Assembly: GCF_030655415.1 (NCBI RefSeq)
Contig: NZ_JAURVN010000018.1
Coordinates: 62,001 to 126,000 of the forward strand
Length of the DNA stretch: 64,000 nt
Source: Herminiimonas sp.
Lineage (GTDB): Bacteria > Pseudomonadota > Gammaproteobacteria > Burkholderiales > Burkholderiaceae
Reading direction: 5' to 3'
Each line of letters starts with the position of its first letter. Position 1 is the first letter of the stretch. Shown in pieces: positions 9,314-18,580 of this stretch. Position numbers and translations under genes: made by a program. Below the pieces are notes generated by a model, which was not told where the DNA came from, did not search any database, and saw only the letters and a program-made list of their open reading frames with translations.

Positions 9314-9856
9314 ATGAAAATTCTCGGCATCGATCCCGGCTTGCGTACGACCGGTTTCGGTGTGATCGAGAAGCATGGCAACAAGCTCACCTATATCGCA
9401 TCGGGCACGATCAAAACGCCAGATGCCGATTTGCCGCAGCGCCTCAAAACAATTCTTCTCAGCGTGACCGAAGTCATTGCGACCTACAATCCCGATTGTG
9501 CGGCGATAGAAAAAGTATTCGTCAACGTCAATCCGCAATCCACTTTGTTACTGGGTCAGGCACGTGGCGCTGCGATTTGCGCATTAGTGGGCGCTGACTT
9601 ATTGGTCGCCGAGTACACGGCATTGCAGGTCAAGCAAGCGGTGGTTGGGCAAGGCAAGGCGCAAAAAGCACAGGTGCAGGATATGGTGCAGCGGCTGTTG
9701 AAATTATCCGGCTTGCCCGGCACCGATGCGGCCGATGCTTTGGGTGTGGCGATCTGCCATGCACACAGCGGCGAGGCATTGGCTGTGTTGGGCGCATTGG
9801 CACCGGATTTGGCGAAAAAAGGTTTGCGCGTGCGCGGCGGTCGCTTGGTTGGATAA
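9314..9856 (+). CDS. ruvC: Holliday junction endonuclease RuvC
   Basis: Resolves Holliday junctions by paired nicks. The 180 aa protein opens with [16 protein letters not shown], giving the first catalytic Asp at D7; the second acidic residue is in AAIEKVFV, and the last acidic cluster in [16 protein letters not shown]. It heads ruvC-ruvA-ruvB, with gaps of about 100 nt between genes rather than tight coupling. No canonical CTGT-N8-ACAG SOS box is visible upstream. Confidence 0.97.
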   Translation: MKILGIDPGLRTTGFGVIEKHGNKLTYIASGTIKTPDADLPQRLKTILLSVTEVIATYNPDCAAIEKVFVNVNPQSTLLLGQARGAAICALVGADLLVAEYTALQVKQAVVGQGKAQKAQVQDMVQRLLKLSGLPGTDAADALGVAICHAHSGEALAVLGALAPDLAKKGLRVRGGRLVG

Positions 9857-9955
9857 GCCACAAGTTGCCAGCCCACGATTTTCGCAAATCCTGCATTAAA
9901 AAATAGTAATCAAGCAGCACCAAGCATCCACTCATTTCTACTCAAGGTCATCGCA

Positions 9956-10534
9956 ATGATAGGTCGTCTCTCCGGAATCCTGCTTGAAAAAAATCCGCCG
10001 CAATTGCTGGTCGATTGCAATGGCGTCGGTTACGAAGTGAATGTGCCGATGAGTACGTTCTATAACTTGCCCGGCCTCGGCGAAAAAGTTGTCTTGTTGA
10101 CGCACCTCACCGTGCGTGAAGATGCGCACATCCTGTTTGGTTTTGGCAATGCGGAAGAGCGCACCGTATTCAAGCAACTGGTCAAGATCACCGGCATCGG
10201 TGCCCGCACCGCATTGTCAATTTTGTCCGGCATGTCGGTCGCCGATTTATCGCACGCGATCACGATGCAGGAAGCTGGCCGCTTGACTAAGATTCCAGGC
10301 ATCGGCAAGAAAACAGCTGAGCGTTTGTTGCTGGAATTGAAGGGCAAACTTGGCGCAGACCTAGGCGCCGCCGGTGGTGCAATCCACAGCGATGCAACGT
10401 CGGATATTTTGAATGCGTTGCTGGCGCTCGGTTACTCCGACAAGGAAGCCATGCTGGCGATGAAACAGGTGCCGACCGGTACCGGCGTTTCCGACGGCAT
10501 CAAGCTGGCGTTGAAGGCCTTGTCGAAAGCTTGA
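9956..10534 (+). CDS. ruvA: Holliday junction helicase subunit RuvA
   Basis: Tetrameric protein that binds the four-way junction and loads the RuvB motor. The 192 aa product has an N-terminal OB fold ([11 protein letters not shown]...), two helix-hairpin-helix motifs ([15 protein letters not shown] and [16 protein letters not shown]) and a C-terminal RuvB-contact domain with [16 protein letters not shown] before the ATG is a plausible ribosome site. Confidence 0.97.
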   Translation: MIGRLSGILLEKNPPQLLVDCNGVGYEVNVPMSTFYNLPGLGEKVVLLTHLTVREDAHILFGFGNAEERTVFKQLVKITGIGARTALSILSGMSVADLSHAITMQEAGRLTKIPGIGKKTAERLLLELKGKLGADLGAAGGAIHSDATSDILNALLALGYSDKEAMLAMKQVPTGTGVSDGIKLALKALSKA

Positions 10535-10619
10535 GCGGGCTTGGGATGCAATCCAGCATAAACACGACTTGCCAACTAACCGTATCAATGTCCCGTATTA
10601 AATCCGGCAGCCCACACGC

Positions 10620-10625
10620 TACAAT
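10620..10625 (+). promoter_or_regulatory. Candidate -10 box for leaderless ruvB transcript
   Basis: TACAAT ends exactly six nt before the ruvB ATG and no Shine-Dalgarno is seen. The -35 region (ATTAAA at 17 nt spacing) is weak. The box lies in the 97 nt ruvA-ruvB gap. Confidence 0.4.
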
Positions 10626-10631
10626 GCGACT

Positions 10632-11690
10632 ATGAGTATTCAAACCGACGACTTCAGTGAACAACGCATTATTGCCGCCACGCCCGCTTCTGCAAATGAA
10701 GAGGCGATCGAGCGCGCGCTGCGTCCCAAACACCTGGACGAATATGTAGGCCAGGAAAAAATCCGTGGTCAGCTGGAAATTTTCATCACCGCTGCCAAGC
10801 AAAGACGCGAAGCGCTGGACCACACTTTATTGTTCGGCCCACCGGGTTTGGGCAAAACCACACTGGCGCATATCATCGCGCGCGAAATGGGCGTCAATCT
10901 GCGTCAGACTTCCGGCCCGGTGCTGGAACGTGCTGGCGATCTGGCTGCGCTGCTGACCAATCTAGAAGCCAATGATGTTTTGTTCATTGACGAGATTCAT
11001 CGCCTGTCGCCAGTGGTTGAAGAAATTCTTTATCCTGCGCTCGAGGACTATCAGATCGACATCATGATCGGTGAAGGTCCTGCGGCGCGTTCGGTGCGGC
11101 TCGACTTGCAACCGTTCACGCTGGTCGGTGCAACGACGCGTGCCGGCATGTTGACCAATCCTTTGCGCGATCGCTTCGGCATCGTCGCGCGCCTCGAGTT
11201 TTATACGCCGCTCGAATTGACCAAAATCGTTACGCGCAGTTCGTCGCTGTTGAATGCGCCGATTGATGAAGAAGGTGCATTTGAAATCGCCAAGCGCAGT
11301 CGCGGTACGCCGCGTATCGCGAATCGCTTGCTGCGTCGCGTGCGCGATTACGCCGAAGTCAAAGGCAATGGCGAAATCACCAAAGCGATGGCCGATGCCG
11401 CGCTGGTGATGCTGGACGTCGATCCGGTAGGCTTCGATGTAATGGATAGAAAATTGCTGGAAGCGGTGCTATTCAAATTCAATGGCGGTCCGGTTGGCCT
11501 CGACAATCTGGCGGCAGCAATCGGCGAAGAACGCGACACCATCGAAGACGTGCTGGAGCCGTACTTGATTCAGCAAGGCTTCTTGCAGCGCACACCACGC
11601 GGTCGCATTGCAACGCCAGTGGCGTACGCTCACTTTGGCGTCACGGCGCCGCAAACCGGCCCTAATGGCGAGTTGTGGGGCGGTCAATAA
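10632..11690 (+). CDS. ruvB: Holliday junction branch migration ATPase RuvB
   Basis: AAA+ motor that drives branch migration with RuvA. The 352 aa protein has [13 protein letters not shown] near the N-terminus, Walker [12 protein letters not shown], Walker [10 protein letters not shown], sensor 1 [10 protein letters not shown], the arginine-finger region NPLRDRFGI, and the C-terminal winged helix ending in a [11 protein letters not shown] motif. Possibly transcribed from its own promoter immediately before the ATG. Confidence 0.97.
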   Translation: MSIQTDDFSEQRIIAATPASANEEAIERALRPKHLDEYVGQEKIRGQLEIFITAAKQRREALDHTLLFGPPGLGKTTLAHIIAREMGVNLRQTSGPVLERAGDLAALLTNLEANDVLFIDEIHRLSPVVEEILYPALEDYQIDIMIGEGPAARSVRLDLQPFTLVGATTRAGMLTNPLRDRFGIVARLEFYTPLELTKIVTRSSSLLNAPIDEEGAFEIAKRSRGTPRIANRLLRRVRDYAEVKGNGEITKAMADAALVMLDVDPVGFDVMDRKLLEAVLFKFNGGPVGLDNLAAAIGEERDTIEDVLEPYLIQQGFLQRTPRGRIATPVAYAHFGVTAPQTGPNGELWGGQ

Positions 11691-11746
11691 GCTCGCCCCT
11701 CCGCGCGGGCAGAATTGAAGCGCGACATTTCATCTGAAAGAATTTC

Positions 11747-12202
11747 ATGCAAATCTGGGTTGATGCCGACGCCTGTCCGAATGTCATCAAGGACGTCTTG
11801 TTCCGCGTTGCCGATCGCCTCGAAGTGCAAGTCACGCTGGTCGCAAATAAATTATTGCGCACGCCGCCCTCACGTTTCATCAAGGCTATACAAGTGCCGG
11901 CCGGATTCGATGTTGCCGATAATGAAATAGTGCGCCTGGTAGAAGCTGGCGATATCGTTATCACCGCAGATATTCCTTTGGCCGCCGACGTGCTGGAAAA
12001 AGGCGGTCATCCGCTTAATCCGCGTGGCGAGTTTTATACCAAAGACAATATCGAGCAATTCCTGACGATGCGCACCTTCATGGATGAATTGCGCAGCAGC
12101 GGCGTCGATACCGGCGGCCCGGCAGCATTTAGCCAGAGCGATATCCGCGCTTTTGCGAATCAACTGGATCGGTTTTTGGCGCGCTTGCGCAAGCCGGGCT
12201 GA
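11747..12202 (+). CDS. YaiI/YqxD family protein (DUF188)
   Basis: The 151 aa product matches the UPF0178/DUF188 family: it starts [15 protein letters not shown], has the acidic [18 protein letters not shown] block and a late [11 protein letters not shown]. The aspartates resemble a PIN/NYN-type nuclease fold, so a nucleic-acid role has been proposed for the family, but no reaction is established. It lies 56 nt after ruvB and is probably cotranscribed. Confidence 0.88.
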   Translation: MQIWVDADACPNVIKDVLFRVADRLEVQVTLVANKLLRTPPSRFIKAIQVPAGFDVADNEIVRLVEAGDIVITADIPLAADVLEKGGHPLNPRGEFYTKDNIEQFLTMRTFMDELRSSGVDTGGPAAFSQSDIRAFANQLDRFLARLRKPG

Positions 12203-12375
12203 TCACTTGTCAAAATGCAATTGCGCAAATCTTGCGCATGAATCAATTAATTTTTTTGCATTAATAATTTTCATCTGAGGTGCATAGTTTGCATCTTTGC
12301 AGGATGTGAACCTTGTGTAAGAATGTTGCGTCGAAAGCAATCCATTGCTTCAACCCACTTCTGCGCGAGTCTGCC

Positions 12376-13218
12376 ATGTTGATGTCTACCCAAGCCAACC
12401 GCTACGCGCACCAGTTATTGGCCGCCCGAGCGAGTTCGCAACAAATCCCCTGTATTAGCAAGGAAACACCTCTGTCGATTGCCGATGGCTATGACATTGC
12501 AAAGTGCATAGTCGATATCCGCACCGCCCAGGGTGAGACGGCTATAGGCCGCAAGATCGGTTTTACGAATCGTAAAATCTGGCCGAATTATGGCGAGCGC
12601 GAACCGATCACCGGACCGATCTGGTCGCATATGTATGACGACACCGTGCGTTATGCAGACGGCAATCATGGCGTGCAGGATTTGACGGGTTCGGTGCAGC
12701 CGCGCATCGAACCGGAGATCGTTTTCAAGCTCGCCAAAGCGCCCAAGAAAAACGCGACGCTGGACGATATTGCGGATTGCATAGAATGGATGGCGCATGG
12801 TTTTGAGCTGGTTGCCTGCCCATTTCCGAACTGGAAATTTGAAGCGGCTGACGCCGTCGCCGCGTTTGGTTTGCATGGCAGCCTGATTATCGGCGAGCCG
12901 CACGTATTGTCATCGGCTACGCGCCGTCATCTGGCGGATATTCTGACCGCGGCCAGCGTTTCCTTATCGTATAGCGAGGGCGCGGAGTTCACGCTGCATA
13001 GCGCGGGATTTGGCAGCAATGTGCTGGACAGTCCGCTGCATGCTTTGCTGAACCTGCACGAAACCCTGAAGACGCAGCCGCAGTTTGAGCCGCTGGCCGC
13101 CGGTGAAATCATTACTACAGGCACGCTGACGGATGCTTATCCGGTCAAGCCGGGACAAACATGGTCTACCGCATTTTCAGGTGTGGCTTTGCCTGGAATG
13201 ACACTCTCGTTTATTTAA
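12376..13218 (+). CDS. 2-keto-4-pentenoate hydratase / FAH-family protein (MhpD-like)
   Basis: Member of the fumarylacetoacetate hydrolase superfamily, in which related enzymes hydrate or decarboxylate 2-oxo-alkenoates from aromatic meta-cleavage. The 280 aa product has RKIGFTNRKIW, a metal-binding RIEPEIVFKL and a central ADAVAAFGLHGSLIIGEP. The frame extends to a TTG at 12313, but the ATG at 12376 (or 12382) fits the family start. No other catabolic genes are adjacent, so the substrate is unknown. Confidence 0.8.
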   Translation: MLMSTQANRYAHQLLAARASSQQIPCISKETPLSIADGYDIAKCIVDIRTAQGETAIGRKIGFTNRKIWPNYGEREPITGPIWSHMYDDTVRYADGNHGVQDLTGSVQPRIEPEIVFKLAKAPKKNATLDDIADCIEWMAHGFELVACPFPNWKFEAADAVAAFGLHGSLIIGEPHVLSSATRRHLADILTAASVSLSYSEGAEFTLHSAGFGSNVLDSPLHALLNLHETLKTQPQFEPLAAGEIITTGTLTDAYPVKPGQTWSTAFSGVALPGMTLSFI

Positions 13219-13294
13219 AATTCGTTAATACTCATTAATAAACATTTGATAGCGATCTTGTAATCGCTGATGCATTTTTAAGCAGTGTGAAAAT

Positions 13295-13333
13295 AAAAAA
13301 CGCCTGACTTCGTGATGAAGTCAGGCGTTTTTT
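13295..13333. terminator. Bidirectional terminator between hydratase gene and valS
   Basis: Perfect inverted repeat: AAAAAACGCCTGACTTC, loop GTGAT, then GAAGTCAGGCGTTTTTT. T-runs on both strands fit two convergent genes. Confidence 0.92.
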
Positions 13334-13390
13334 GTGCAGACATTTTTGCTTTCGAAAAATATCCTACGCATGCAGCGGTAATTTTCTCGC

Positions 13391-16288
13391 TTATAGTTTG
13401 GCGAATTGCTCGCGCAATTTTTCCAGAGTTGCGGAGAAGTTAGCCACGCGTTCTTTTTCTTGTGCCACCACTTGTGCCGGTGCGCGCGCGACAAAACTTT
13501 CATTGCTGAGCTTGCTGTTGGCCTTGGTGATTTCACCGTCGAGGCGGGTGATTTCTTTGCCTAAACGTTCGCGTTCTGCGGCGACATCGATCTCCACTTT
13601 CAACATCAGCTTCGCAGTGCCGACGATGGAAACCGGTGCCGGCGATTCTGGCAGTGTGTCGGCGACAATCACTTCCGACAGTTTGGCCAGAGCTTGCAGA
13701 TAGGGCGCAAACGATTTCAGACGTGCTGTTTGCGCAGCATCGGTGGCTTCCATTGCCAGCGGTACACGCAAGGCCGGTGACAATTGCATTTCGCCACGCA
13801 GATTGCGACATGCATCGGTCATCGCTTTCAACTCATGCATCCACGCTTCGGCTTCCTCATCGATCTTGCCGTCTTGTGATTCCGGATACGGCTGCATCAT
13901 GATTGAATCGCCCGCTGGATTCATTTTGTATCCAGTGATTGGCGCGACGGTTTGCCACAATTGTTCAGTGATGAATGGAATCACTGGATGGGCCAGACGC
14001 AAGATGGTTTCCAGTACGCGCAATAAAGTACGACGTGTTGCGCGTTGTTGCGCTTCGCTGCCGGTCTGGATTTGTACCTTCGCCACTTCCAGATACCAGT
14101 CGCAATATTCATCCCAGATGAATTGATACAGCGACGATGCGATATTGTCGAAACGGTAGTCGGCAAAACCTTTGGCGATGTCTGCTTCAGTACGCTGCAG
14201 TTTTGAAACGATCCAGCGATCTGCTTGCGAGAAGTCGGTGTAACCGCCCGGATCGCAATCACCGGCAGCGCAAGGCGCGTCGCGAAAGCCGCAATCGTGG
14301 CCTTCGCAATTCATCAGTACAAAGCGTGTAGCGTTCCACAATTTGTTGCAGAAATTTCGATAGCCTTCAGCGCGTGCCAGATCGAAATTGATGTTGCGAC
14401 CCAGTGATGCGTAGCTGGCCATTGTGAAGCGCAATGCGTCGGTGCCGTACGCAGCGATGCCAGCCGGAAATTCCTTGCGCGTGGCTTTCTCGATGGTCGC
14501 AGCCTGCTTAGGATTCATCAGGCCAACTGTGCGTTTCGCTACCAGATCATCCAGACTGATGCCATCGATCAGATCGATAGGATCGAGCGTGTTACCTTTC
14601 GACTTCGACATTTTTTGTCCACTGCTGTCGCGGATCAAGCCGTGCACATACACCGTGTTGAACGGGACTTTGCCGGTGAAATGCGTGGTCATCATGACCA
14701 TGCGCGCGACCCAGAAGAAGATGATGTCGAAACCGGTTACCAGTACGGAAGATGGCAAGAAGGTTTTGAAATCCGGTGTTTCTTCTGGCCAGCCAAGTGT
14801 AGAAAACGGCACCAGTGCGGAAGAGAACCATGTGTCGAGCACGTCTTCATCACGCGTCAGTACACCGTTGTAACCCGCTGCGGCAGCCTTGGCTTTCGCT
14901 TCTTCTTCATTGCGGCCAACGTAGACTTTTCCTTCGCTGTCATACCATGCCGGGATTTGATGACCCCACCACAATTGGCGCGAAATACACCAGTCTTGAA
15001 TATTGTTCAGCCACTGGTTGTAGGTGTTGGTCCAGTTCTCCGGCAGCATTTTTACCTCGCCGCTGGCGACTTTTTCCAGCGCGACTTCAGTGATCGATTT
15101 GCCCGGGAAATGCGTGCCTTCTGGCGCGGGTTTGCTCATTGCGACAAACCATTGATCGGTCAGCATCGGTTCGATCACGGCATTCGTACGATCGCCGCGT
15201 GGCACCATCAATTTGTGCGGCTTGACCAGTTCCAGCAAGCCGAGTGCATCGAGATCGGCGACGATTTGCTTGCGCGCGACGTAACGGTCCATGCCTTGAT
15301 AAGCGAGCGGTGCAAATTCATTGATCTTCGCATCGAGCGTGAGGATGCTGATCTTGTCGAGGTTGTGGCGTTGGCCAACCGCGTAATCGTTGAAGTCATG
15401 CGCCGGCGTGATTTTTACGCAGCCGGTGCCGAAATTCTTGTCGACGTAGTCATCGGCAATGATCGGAATCGTGCGATCGCACAAAGGCAGATGCAATAAT
15501 TTCCCAACCAGATGTTGATAGCGTTCATCGCTAGGATCAACGGCAACCGCGACGTCGCCCAACATGGTTTCCGGACGTGTGGTGGCGACGACGATGAAGT
15601 CGCGCTCTTCCCATTCGGTGGCTTTGCCTTCTTCGTCGAAGGCAATCGGGAACTTGTGTTTTGAGCCGTCCGCCAATGGATAGCGAATGTTCCACATGTG
15701 GCCGTCTTCTTCTTCCGACACGACTTCCAGATCCGAGACAGCAGTACCGAGCACCGGGTCCCAGTTGACCAGACGTTTGCCGCGATAGATCAAGCCTTGT
15801 TCAACCAGACGTACGAAAACTTCAGTCACGACTTTTGAGCGTGGTTCATCCATCGTGAAGTATTCGCGGCTCCAGTCGGGCGAGGTACCGAGGCGACGCA
15901 TTTGACCGGTGATGGTGGAGCCGGATTTTTCTTTCCACTCCCAGACTTTTGCTATGAATTTTTCGCGACCCAGATCGTGGCGTGTAATTTTTTGCGCGTC
16001 GAGTTGGCGTTCGACCACGATTTGCGTGGCGATACCGGCGTGATCGGTGCCTGGAATCCATGCGGTATTGAAGCCGCGCATCCGGTGATAGCGCGTCAGG
16101 CCGTCCATGATGGTTTGGTTGAAGCCGTGACCCAGATGCAAAGTGCCGGTGACGTTAGGCGGTGGCAACTGGATGCTGAATGCGGGTTTGCCGGCATCGG
16201 TGGTCGCGGCGTAATAACCGCGTTTTTCCCATTCGGTGCGCCAGAAAGCTTCAATGTCGGCTGGATCGAAAGATTTTGCTAATTCCAT
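13391..16288 (-). CDS. valS: Valyl-tRNA synthetase
   Basis: Class I synthetase that charges tRNA-Val and edits mischarged threonine. The ATG at 16288 gives [17 protein letters not shown] and a 965 aa protein. It has HIGH as LHLGHG, a CP1 editing domain with [15 protein letters not shown] in [11 protein letters not shown], an anticodon-binding domain, and a C-terminal coiled-coil arm ([18 protein letters not shown] region, about 895-965). A TATAAT box lies upstream on this strand. Confidence 0.97.
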   Translation of the reverse strand: MELAKSFDPADIEAFWRTEWEKRGYYAATTDAGKPAFSIQLPPPNVTGTLHLGHGFNQTIMDGLTRYHRMRGFNTAWIPGTDHAGIATQIVVERQLDAQKITRHDLGREKFIAKVWEWKEKSGSTITGQMRRLGTSPDWSREYFTMDEPRSKVVTEVFVRLVEQGLIYRGKRLVNWDPVLGTAVSDLEVVSEEEDGHMWNIRYPLADGSKHKFPIAFDEEGKATEWEERDFIVVATTRPETMLGDVAVAVDPSDERYQHLVGKLLHLPLCDRTIPIIADDYVDKNFGTGCVKITPAHDFNDYAVGQRHNLDKISILTLDAKINEFAPLAYQGMDRYVARKQIVADLDALGLLELVKPHKLMVPRGDRTNAVIEPMLTDQWFVAMSKPAPEGTHFPGKSITEVALEKVASGEVKMLPENWTNTYNQWLNNIQDWCISRQLWWGHQIPAWYDSEGKVYVGRNEEEAKAKAAAAGYNGVLTRDEDVLDTWFSSALVPFSTLGWPEETPDFKTFLPSSVLVTGFDIIFFWVARMVMMTTHFTGKVPFNTVYVHGLIRDSSGQKMSKSKGNTLDPIDLIDGISLDDLVAKRTVGLMNPKQAATIEKATRKEFPAGIAAYGTDALRFTMASYASLGRNINFDLARAEGYRNFCNKLWNATRFVLMNCEGHDCGFRDAPCAAGDCDPGGYTDFSQADRWIVSKLQRTEADIAKGFADYRFDNIASSLYQFIWDEYCDWYLEVAKVQIQTGSEAQQRATRRTLLRVLETILRLAHPVIPFITEQLWQTVAPITGYKMNPAGDSIMMQPYPESQDGKIDEEAEAWMHELKAMTDACRNLRGEMQLSPALRVPLAMEATDAAQTARLKSFAPYLQALAKLSEVIVADTLPESPAPVSIVGTAKLMLKVEIDVAAERERLGKEITRLDGEITKANSKLSNESFVARAPAQVVAQEKERVANFSATLEKLREQFAKL

Positions 16289-16602
16289 GATTTTGAAAGA
16301 ATTGAATCGAATCAAGCATTATAAGTGACGAAGCGCTCCGCATTGCCGCTGATAGGGCAAATGCGGGTAGAATTCTGGTCTTCGTTGGTGATATCGATCT
16401 TGATTTTTAAGCAATGACGCTCTTTTTGTCTGGCGCAATTTGCTTGATCGAGAAAATTAACGGCAATGACAGACGAACAGCAAGGTCTTGAAGACCGCGA
16501 TTGCTGATGTTGATCCTGCGGCAGAACACGATTTCATGATCTGAGTTTGAAAAAAATTCAGAGCGAAATCGGCGCTGCGCCCTCAGTGAAAATAGTAAAG
16601 CA
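16289..16602. other. Intergenic region between valS and thiS
   Basis: A 314 bp gap without convincing coding potential. Near its left end it holds the valS promoter. A TPP riboswitch, common before thiamine genes, was sought and not found: there is no CTGAGA box or GAACCTGATC-type segment. Confidence 0.6.
16318..16323 (-). promoter_or_regulatory. Putative valS -10 box (TATAAT)
   Basis: A perfect TATAAT on the minus strand, implying a leader of about 23 nt before the valS ATG. The -35 sequence at 16-18 nt spacing is poor. Confidence 0.45.
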
Positions 16603-16806
16603 ATGATCCAGATCGAATTAAACGGCGCAGCTTACGAGATTGAGCCAAATCAGAATGTTGAAGTCTTGATTGAAAAACTATCCTTGTCCGGCAAGGCGGT
16701 CGCAGTCGCAATCAATCGTCAAATCGTGCCGCGCAGCCAGTGGCAGCAGAAGCAGTTGCAAGCGGCCGACCAAGTCGATGTCGTGCGTGCGATAGGCGGC
16801 GGCTGA
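16603..16806 (+). CDS. thiS: Thiamine sulfur carrier protein ThiS
   Basis: Ubiquitin-like carrier whose C-terminal glycine becomes a thiocarboxylate that donates sulfur to the thiazole ring. The 67 aa product ends in the required Gly-Gly (AIGGG) and has the QVDVVRAIGGG tail of ThiS. First gene of thiS-thiG-thiE. The ThiF-like activator and the glycine oxidase ThiO are not next to it. Confidence 0.93.
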   Translation: MIQIELNGAAYEIEPNQNVEVLIEKLSLSGKAVAVAINRQIVPRSQWQQKQLQAADQVDVVRAIGGG

Positions 16807-16889
16807 ACTTCACTTGAATATTTCTGCAGCCCGCAGCTTCAGTGCAACGCGTTGCAATGACCATATCGAATACCGAAACAGGACTATCC

Positions 16890-17690
16890 ATGAGCACATC
16901 AACTTTCACCGACGAACCATTCGTCATCGCTGGCACCACTTACCGTTCGCGCTTGCTGGTCGGCAGCGGCAAATACAAAGACTTGACTGAAACACGTGAA
17001 GCCAGTCTGGCAAGCGGTGCGCAAATCGTTACCGTCGCGATTCGCCGCGTGAACATCGGCCAAGATCCAAATGCACCGAGCTTGCTCGACGTCTTGCCGC
17101 CATCCGAATTTACTTTGTTGCCAAACTCGGCCGGTTGTTACAACGCCGCCGATGCCGTTTATACCTTGCAACTGGGTCGTGAAATTCTCGGCGGCCACAA
17201 ACTTTGCAAACTCGAAGTGCTGGGCGACGAAAAGACACTGTTCCCGAACATGCCCGAAACTTTGAAAGCAGCTGAGACTTTGGTCAAAGACGGCTTTGAT
17301 GTCATGGTGTATTGCAGCGACGATCCGATTCAAGCGCGCATGCTGGAAGACATAGGTTGCGCAGCGATCATGCCGCTGGCTTCATTGATTGGTTCCGGCA
17401 TGGGCATCTTGAACCCGTGGAATCTGTCGCTGATCATTGAACAATCCAAAGTCCCGGTCATTGTTGATGCTGGTGTTGGTACCGCATCCGATGCCACGAT
17501 TGCAATGGAACTCGGCTGCGATGGCGTCTTGATGAATACCGCGATTGCTGGTGCTCAAGATCCAGTTCGTATGGCGCATGCGATGAAGCTCGGTATCGAT
17601 GCTGGTCGCAACGCTTATCTGGCAGGTCGCATCGCTAAACGTTTCTCTGCATCGCCGTCTTCGCCTATGGCCGGACGCGTGGTCAAGTAA
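16890..17690 (+). CDS. thiG: Thiazole synthase
   Basis: Joins deoxyxylulose-5-phosphate, dehydroglycine and ThiS-bound sulfur into the thiazole phosphate. The open frame extends upstream to 16842, but the ATG at 16890 (AGGA upstream) gives [18 protein letters not shown] and 266 aa, the normal size. Signature elements are [13 protein letters not shown], the lysine-bearing [14 protein letters not shown], and [14 protein letters not shown] for phosphate binding. Its substrate DXP is made by Dxs, encoded at 32747-34618. Confidence 0.96.
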   Translation: MSTSTFTDEPFVIAGTTYRSRLLVGSGKYKDLTETREASLASGAQIVTVAIRRVNIGQDPNAPSLLDVLPPSEFTLLPNSAGCYNAADAVYTLQLGREILGGHKLCKLEVLGDEKTLFPNMPETLKAAETLVKDGFDVMVYCSDDPIQARMLEDIGCAAIMPLASLIGSGMGILNPWNLSLIIEQSKVPVIVDAGVGTASDATIAMELGCDGVLMNTAIAGAQDPVRMAHAMKLGIDAGRNAYLAGRIAKRFSASPSSPMAGRVVK

Positions 17691-17738
17691 CACTCAAAAA
17701 TATTACAGTCGTTTTACAGAATAGTCAGGAAGAACAAC

Positions 17739-18350
17739 ATGCAAGGTTTGTATCTCGTTACCCCGGATTGGGACGACACCCGCAAGTTATTGGAAATCAC
17801 TGAACTCGCATTGAAAGGCGGCGTCTCGCTGCTGCAATATCGTCACAAAACTGCAGACGCAGCTTTGCGTCGCGAACAAGCCGAATGCCTGCAAGAGTTG
17901 GCGCGCAGCTACCAATGCCCATTCATCATCAACGACTACATCGAGCTGTGCATGGAACTCGACGCCGACGGCATTCATGTCGGCGGTACCGATATGGCAG
18001 TGGCGGAAGTACGCAAGGCTATCGGCGCTAACAAGATTCTTGGCGCATCCTGCTACGGCAGTCTGGACATGGCGCATGCGGCACAAGCAGCCGGCGCAAG
18101 CTATGTTGCATTCGGCGGTTTCTATCCGTCGAAAGTAAAAAAATATCCGGTGACGACAGATCCAAATATCGTCGCCGACTGGAAAGCGCAAGGCAAAGTG
18201 CCTAGCTGCGTCATTGGTGGCATGACCAAAGAAAACTCTGCGCCGCTGGTCAAAAATGGCGCGGATATGGTTGCAGCAATCAGCAGTATTTATCTGGCCG
18301 GTGATCCGCAAGCAGCAGCGCGTGATTTTGTGAATCTGTTTGCCAAGTAA
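17739..18350 (+). CDS. thiE: Thiamine-phosphate synthase
   Basis: Couples the pyrimidine diphosphate with thiazole phosphate to give thiamine phosphate. The 203 aa TIM barrel contains LLQYRHK, FIINDYIELCMELDADGIHVG, and a C-terminal VIGGMTKENSAPLVKNGADMVA phosphate site (split here by ordinary variation). Last gene of the thi cluster, followed by two hairpins. Confidence 0.95.
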   Translation: MQGLYLVTPDWDDTRKLLEITELALKGGVSLLQYRHKTADAALRREQAECLQELARSYQCPFIINDYIELCMELDADGIHVGGTDMAVAEVRKAIGANKILGASCYGSLDMAHAAQAAGASYVAFGGFYPSKVKKYPVTTDPNIVADWKAQGKVPSCVIGGMTKENSAPLVKNGADMVAAISSIYLAGDPQAAARDFVNLFAK

Positions 18351-18361
18351 ATCCTGGCCGT

Positions 18362-18377
18362 GCAGATTTGAATCTGC
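18362..18377 (+). repeat. Perfect palindrome after thiE
   Basis: GCAGATT-TG-AATCTGC, a 7 bp stem with a two-base loop and no T-run, just upstream of the true terminator. It may be an RNA-stabilising hairpin or an operator-like palindrome. Confidence 0.5.
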
Positions 18378-18393
18378 AGCCAAGTAATCAAAG

Positions 18394-18442
18394 TGCCTGC
18401 TTTCATCGACATTATTGTTGAATGAAATGCAGGCATTTTTTT
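18394..18442 (+). terminator. Terminator of the thiSGE cluster
   Basis: TGCCTGC-TTTCAT pairs with ATGAAA-(T)-GCAGGCA around a 15 nt loop, followed by seven T. Confidence 0.9.
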
Positions 18443-18504
18443 GCCCGCAGCATTGGTAAATTTCATACAGACATGTCATTCGGCAATAGATGGCGAATTG
18501 CTGT

Positions 18505-18542
18505 GTATGCGTTTGTATTCTGTGCGTATTCAATTTGTATTC
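18505..18542 (+). repeat. Helically phased GTATTC direct repeats upstream of uvrD
   Basis: GTATTC occurs at 18515, 18526 and 18537 (exact 11 bp period), preceded by GTATGC at 18505. The array ends 26 bp before the uvrD -10 box, where an activator or repressor could bind on one face of the helix. Confidence 0.55.
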
Positions 18543-18568
18543 GGCGCTGTATCGTGACCCTGTGCCGG

Positions 18569-18574
18569 TATAAT
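18569..18574 (+). promoter_or_regulatory. uvrD -10 box, possible leaderless start
   Basis: A perfect TATAAT ends six nt before the uvrD ATG (18581), placing the expected transcription start on the start codon. There is no Shine-Dalgarno. The -35 match is weak. Confidence 0.5.
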
Positions 18575-18580
18575 CGATAG

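Noticed and set aside
14615..15499. 294-codon open frame antisense to valS
   Set aside because: Shadow of the valS frame with no domain or start signals.
16320..16602. TPP riboswitch before thiS
   Set aside because: Neither the CTGAGA box nor the GAACCTGATC...GCGTAGGGA region is present; only loose similarities such as GATCCTGCGGC were seen.
18480..18580. LexA/SOS box upstream of uvrD
   Set aside because: CTGT half-sites at 18501 and 18547 have no ACAG partner at the eight-base spacing; the ruvC leader also lacks a match.
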